From contig JAISDP010000114.1 of the NCBI GenBank assembly GCA_031264715.1, positions 1 to 10,364 on the forward strand: 10,364 nucleotides of DNA, written 5' to 3'. Positions 7,905-10,364 of this stretch are shown here, piece by piece; position 1 is the first letter of the stretch; each line of letters starts with the position of its first letter. Source of the stretch: Bacteroidales bacterium (GTDB taxonomy: Bacteria; Bacteroidota; Bacteroidia; Bacteroidales; UBA4181). Made by a program: the position numbers and the translations under genes. The notes beneath the pieces are model-generated. The model was not told where the DNA came from. It did not search any database and saw nothing but the letters and a program-made list of their open reading frames with translations.

Positions 7905-9338
7905 CTAATTGACGGACAGTTTCCTGAGACGCGCATTTCTATAATCGGCCACATACACCGAACCGTCCGAGCCGATGGCAATCCCTCTCGGATTATTAAA
8001 CAGCGCCGTCTCTCTGGAACCATCCTGATAACCTGCCTGGCCGGGAATTCCCAATACGGTTTCCACCTGGTTTTCGGGCGTAATTCTGCGGATGCAGTGA
8101 TTACCGTAATCGGCAATGTAAATAAATCCGTCGTCGTCGCTGAATATCTGTGCAGGCTGCCTGAACTGCGCCAAGGACAGCGGTCCGTCGCGGTGACCGC
8201 CGGAAGTATTGGTACTGCTTATTTTTGTCACCACAGGCGGGTCAACGTTCAAATCAATGGTGCAGATGCTGTTCTGATGTTCGTGAGGGTCGCTCCAGAA
8301 TGCGAGATACAGGACGTTGGGTTCCCCCGGGCGGAATGTCATGCCGTATGTATTGCACGTTCCGGTTTCCATCAGCACTTCAGCCTCGTAAGTGCTTGGG
8401 TTGATCCTCACCAAAGCCCCCTGATACCAGCGCGTGTAAACGAAATTGACATCGTTCCCGTTAATGTCCTTCTGAAGGGTCGGATTCACCACCATGCAGT
8501 GCTTCCATCCATACTGGTTATGCGCCGGCGCGGTTAGCCATTTCATTTCCCTGCGCCTGGGCGCCCAGTACTCATCGGGGTCGCAGGTGATAAACGAACC
8601 GATGGAGGATTCGGTGGCAGCCGTGATCACGCCTGTAACAAGGTCGGCGCAGGGAACATTGGCCTGTAACGAGGTGGATTGAAGGCGCTCAAAGAGGTTC
8701 AGCTCTTCGTTGAGGCGGCAAAAATAATTGTACGTCGTGTTGTCTGAAGAGCGGGAGGTAATGAAAATATTGTCCTCTTTATCCATACAGATGTAATACG
8801 GCTGGAAGACGGAAGAGGCAAGGGGGCCTTCCTGAAACTCCATGAGGGCTCCGTTTCCGGCAATCGTGGTGACGGTTACCGCTTCTTCGTACATAAACGT
8901 GTCCGTATAAACCAGCGAATCACCGTTAACGACTACCGATATCTCGCATATGTCTCTCTTGTTACCCGCCTTGGATGGTTCAGGTTCCGGACGACCGTCT
9001 GCATTGCCCGGTAATCGCGGAGCCATCACATACATGCGTTTTCCCGTTGATCCGATGACAGGCGAGATACGTTTATTAAAATACACCTTAATAAGCTTGG
9101 GATCGGTAGGGAGATTCTCCCCGTCAAGTATGATTCTTTCATGAAATCTCCCTTCATTAGGATAGAAAGACGTGAGCGTGGTGGGTAATTCCGGATTGTA
9201 CACATTGGCCTTGTCTTGATCATTGTTGCACGAAGCCATTAAAACAATTACTAATGTGCCTATTGATAACTGCCACAAAAAAGGTTGTTTAAAAAATCCC
9301 ACGCATTTATTGTTGATACAAAAATTAGATTTACTCAT
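7905..9338 (-). CDS. IPT/TIG plus NHL-repeat beta-propeller lipoprotein (first gene of the operon)
   Basis: This 477-residue protein opens with a long N-region and a hydrophobic stretch ending in LMASC with Cys37, read as a lipoprotein signal. Methionine at -3 makes the lipobox imperfect. Residues about 51-150 look like an IPT/TIG Ig-like domain ('LTSFYPNEGRFHERIILDGENL'). From about 155 onward are NHL-type propeller blades. The clearest are near 155-200 ('VTTIAGNG...QPYYICMDKEDNIFITS'), 392-430 ('QPAQIFSDDDGFIYIADYGNHCIRRI') and 446-477 ('NNPRGIAIGSDGSVYVADYRNARLRKL'). No catalytic residues are evident, so a surface binding or scaffolding role is inferred. Proteins of this architecture are common companions of SusCD pairs in Bacteroidota. 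SusC starts 41 bases downstream. Placement as the first gene, before susC, is notable since accessory binding proteins often follow susD. Confidence 0.88.
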   Translation of the reverse strand: MSKSNFCINNKCVGFFKQPFLWQLSIGTLVIVLMASCNNDQDKANVYNPELPTTLTSFYPNEGRFHERIILDGENLPTDPKLIKVYFNKRISPVIGSTGKRMYVMAPRLPGNADGRPEPEPSKAGNKRDICEISVVVNGDSLVYTDTFMYEEAVTVTTIAGNGALMEFQEGPLASSVFQPYYICMDKEDNIFITSRSSDNTTYNYFCRLNEELNLFERLQSTSLQANVPCADLVTGVITAATESSIGSFITCDPDEYWAPRRREMKWLTAPAHNQYGWKHCMVVNPTLQKDINGNDVNFVYTRWYQGALVRINPSTYEAEVLMETGTCNTYGMTFRPGEPNVLYLAFWSDPHEHQNSICTIDLNVDPPVVTKISSTNTSGGHRDGPLSLAQFRQPAQIFSDDDGFIYIADYGNHCIRRITPENQVETVLGIPGQAGYQDGSRETALFNNPRGIAIGSDGSVYVADYRNARLRKLSVN

Positions 9339-9496
9339 ATTTCAATATTTATTTAAAAAAGGTTATTAAAACTTTGAATACTAAAAACGGATGTAGATGA
9401 CATCCTAACTGACATAGATTTGATTAAATTATTGGGAATTAGTTCATAGGCGATTCAATTTTACAGGGTAAATATTCTTGCTTGGGTAGAAAATAT
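9339..9496 (-). promoter_or_regulatory. AT-rich leader upstream of the operon; no clear promoter seen
   Basis: This is the 158-base stretch before the first operon ATG. On the minus strand it is A/T rich with no Shine-Dalgarno site, as is usual in the phylum. A small hairpin lies at 9389-9405 (GGATGT pairing with ACATCC around a 5-base loop). I searched the minus strand from 9339 to 9900 for TAnnTTTG and found no exact match; the nearest is AAGGTTTG at 9858-9851. The operon may use an ECF sigma factor or an activator-dependent promoter, but that is inference. Confidence 0.4.
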
Positions 9497-9536
9497 AAAA
9501 AACCGGACATTGCATGAATGATGCAACATCCGGTTT
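9497..9536 (-). terminator. Terminator-like hairpin upstream of the operon
   Basis: AACCGGACATTGCAT (9501-9515) and ATGCAACATCCGGTT (9521-9535) form a stem around a 5-base loop. In minus-strand RNA all 15 positions pair, two of them as G-U wobbles. In plus-strand RNA those two become C-A mismatches. On the minus strand the stem runs directly into TTTTTTATATTTT. This strand asymmetry and the T tract fit a minus-strand rho-independent terminator about 160 bases before the first operon gene. It could be an attenuator or the end of a small RNA. Confidence 0.65.
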
Positions 9537-9565
9537 GTATATCGGAATGATGAAAAAATTGTATA

Positions 9566-9579
9566 TTACGCGCGCGTAA
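9566..9579. repeat. 14-bp palindrome with alternating CG core
   Basis: TTACGCGCGCGTAA is a perfect palindrome with an eight-base alternating CG core, a sequence type prone to Z-DNA. It lies 7 bases from the (TC)25 tract. Function is unknown. Confidence 0.7.
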
Positions 9580-9584
9580 CTGCT

Positions 9585-9641
<57 letters not shown>

Positions 9642-9792
9642 ATAGCGTGCCACAAGGGATTGAGGCGCCAGCTACCATATAAAAATCGTCCACTTTGCTA
9701 TTGCAAACAGCGGAACAATTTCCTTCCATGATATCGGAACTTATTATGTAATGGCATTTCAAATTCATGGTGCAATGATAGGATCATTTATA

Positions 9793-9875
9793 GTTAAAAA
9801 GGTTCATTATCTGTTAAAAAAGGTTTATTATCTGATAAAATAACAGACAGCAAACCTTTTTAACAGATAATGAAC
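9793..9875. repeat. Tandem and inverted 20-21-bp motif array
   Basis: GTTAAAAAGGTTCATTATCT (9793-9812) is followed directly by a 21-base near-copy (9813-9833) that has one extra A and a T for C. An inverted copy lies at 9852-9875. Bases 9802-9826 and 9852-9875 form a stem of 24 pairs with a single bulged A and a loop of 25 bases. The two-helical-turn spacing would suit a repeated regulator site, and the inverted copy would suit an RNA hairpin. Neither is proven. Confidence 0.85.
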
Positions 9876-9910
9876 TATTCTTCAAATGATGCCGTCGGAA
9901 CATTCATCTC

Positions 9911-10036
9911 TTACCTGTTTATCCCTTCCGGGAAATATATCTACCGATCTGCCGTCCCTGACGGGATTTTCTTGAATTTTGAATTTTGAATTTTGAATTG
10001 TCGTTTTCTACCAATATTACATCCCTGACGGGATTT
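9911..10036 (+). repeat. Accessory hairpin modules preceding repeat copy B
   Basis: Three short modules follow one another: TTACC plus TCCCTTCCGGGA (9911-9933), CTACC plus TCCCTGACGGGATTTT (9941-9970), and CTACC plus ATCCCTGACGGGATTT (10009-10036). The second and third each hold a small stem with a TGAC loop. They match the modules before copy A at 231-298, so the whole composite, not just the core repeat, is duplicated across the operon. Confidence 0.6.
9974..9999. repeat. GAATTTT heptanucleotide tandem repeat
   Basis: Three exact 7-bp units (9974-9980, 9981-9987, 9988-9994) and a partial fourth (GAATT) lie between two hairpin modules. The unit length is not a multiple of three and there is no coding context. 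It could vary in copy number. Confidence 0.8.
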
Positions 10037-10052
10037 CATCGTGCGTTGCGTT

Positions 10053-10080
10053 GTAGAGACGCGATGCATCGCGTCTCTAC
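10053..10080. repeat. 28-bp perfect palindrome
   Basis: GTAGAGACGCGATG (10053-10066) is followed without a gap by its exact reverse complement (10067-10080). It lies between the last accessory module and the core of repeat copy B. The corresponding spacer in copy A is only 20 bases (296-315), against 66 here, so the palindrome looks like an insertion. From memory, very similar GTAGAGACG...CGTCTCTAC palindromes occur in many copies in cyanobacterial and some Bacteroidota genomes; I could not check this. Confidence 0.9.
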
Positions 10081-10100
10081 GCATGGGGATGTTGAAACGT

Positions 10101-10247
10101 TGCCCGTCAGGGCATTCATAGCAATAGAATCAATGCGGAAAACATCCGCCAATCTCCGTAGGAGATTCATCACGTGAAACCTCTACGAGGTTTTGGTTCG
10201 GGTGTCGGCGCACGTTTTTCTATTGATATGGTTCCCCTGATGGGGAA
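10101..10247 (+). repeat. Structured palindromic repeat, copy B (MITE- or REP-like)
   Basis: This is the second copy of the element at 316-463, in the same orientation. Inverted arms at 10103-10129 and 10218-10244 keep the pairing, with one mismatch (10121) and one G-T pair (10106 with 10241). The inner hairpin AATCTCC-GTA-GGAGATT is unchanged at 10151-10167. The second hairpin is now AAACCTC-TAC-GAGGTTT (10177-10193), the hexamer is CACGTG (10171-10176), and the last hairpin is TTCCCC-TGAT-GGGGAA (10232-10247). The differences from copy A mostly preserve pairing. Confidence 0.8.
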
Positions 10248-10364
10248 TCTCTCTTGCAGGAGTGATTCTTCCGTTCCCTATTTGGGGAATCTCTCCCTTC
10301 TCGAATTGGCAACACCGGAAGAAAATTCAAAAAATCGCAATCTACAATAAGTGTGTAGTTATCA
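10248..10364. other. Non-coding right edge with a further hairpin module
   Basis: GGGGAATCTCTC at the end of copy B (10242-10253) recurs at 10284-10295, each preceded by a TTCCC arm, so a second related hairpin lies at 10274-10289. A small CTACA/TGTAG dyad is at 10342-10358. I see no gene start or recognisable promoter here. Confidence 0.45.

Overview
The window looks like a chromosomal accessory region of a Bacteroidota bacterium, most likely of the order Bacteroidales. The evidence is a SusC/SusD-type operon, Bacteroidota-style lipoprotein signals on four of the five complete proteins, a Bacteroidota promoter (TTG, 20-bp spacer, TAnnTTTG) at the left edge, and AT-rich gaps without clear Shine-Dalgarno sites. 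Genus cannot be decided from the sequence.

Layout. All recognisable genes are on the minus strand. Bases 1-40 hold only the first 13 codons of an unidentified gene, with its promoter at 54-84. Bases 200-505 are gene-free and hold a structured palindromic repeat (copy A). A strong bidirectional terminator at about 531-568 ends the main operon. Bases 595-9338 are one tight five-gene operon, transcribed right to left: NHL/IPT lipoprotein, SusC-like TonB-dependent transporter, SusD-like lipoprotein, DUF1735/DUF4361-like lipoprotein, and Big_2-Big_2-CBM6 lipoprotein. The four internal gaps are 41, 11, 57 and 10 bases. Bases 9339-9900 are non-coding. They hold an apparent minus-strand terminator, an alternating CG palindrome, a (TC)25 dinucleotide tract and a set of direct and inverted repeats. 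Bases 9911-10364 hold the second copy (B) of the palindromic repeat, in the same orientation as copy A, with accessory hairpin modules and a 28-bp perfect palindrome.

How the genes fit together. The operon encodes the outer-membrane capture and import part of a polysaccharide utilisation locus: a SusCD gated transporter plus three further predicted surface lipoproteins, one with a CBM6-like carbohydrate-binding domain. No glycoside hydrolase, lyase, sulfatase, peptidase, sigma/anti-sigma pair or hybrid sensor is present, so the substrate cannot be named and degradation and regulation must be encoded elsewhere. The most unusual material is non-coding: two structured repeats that differ by base-pair-preserving changes and bracket the operon, and an upstream region combining a 50-bp dinucleotide tract with a terminator-like hairpin whose pairing is complete only in minus-strand RNA.
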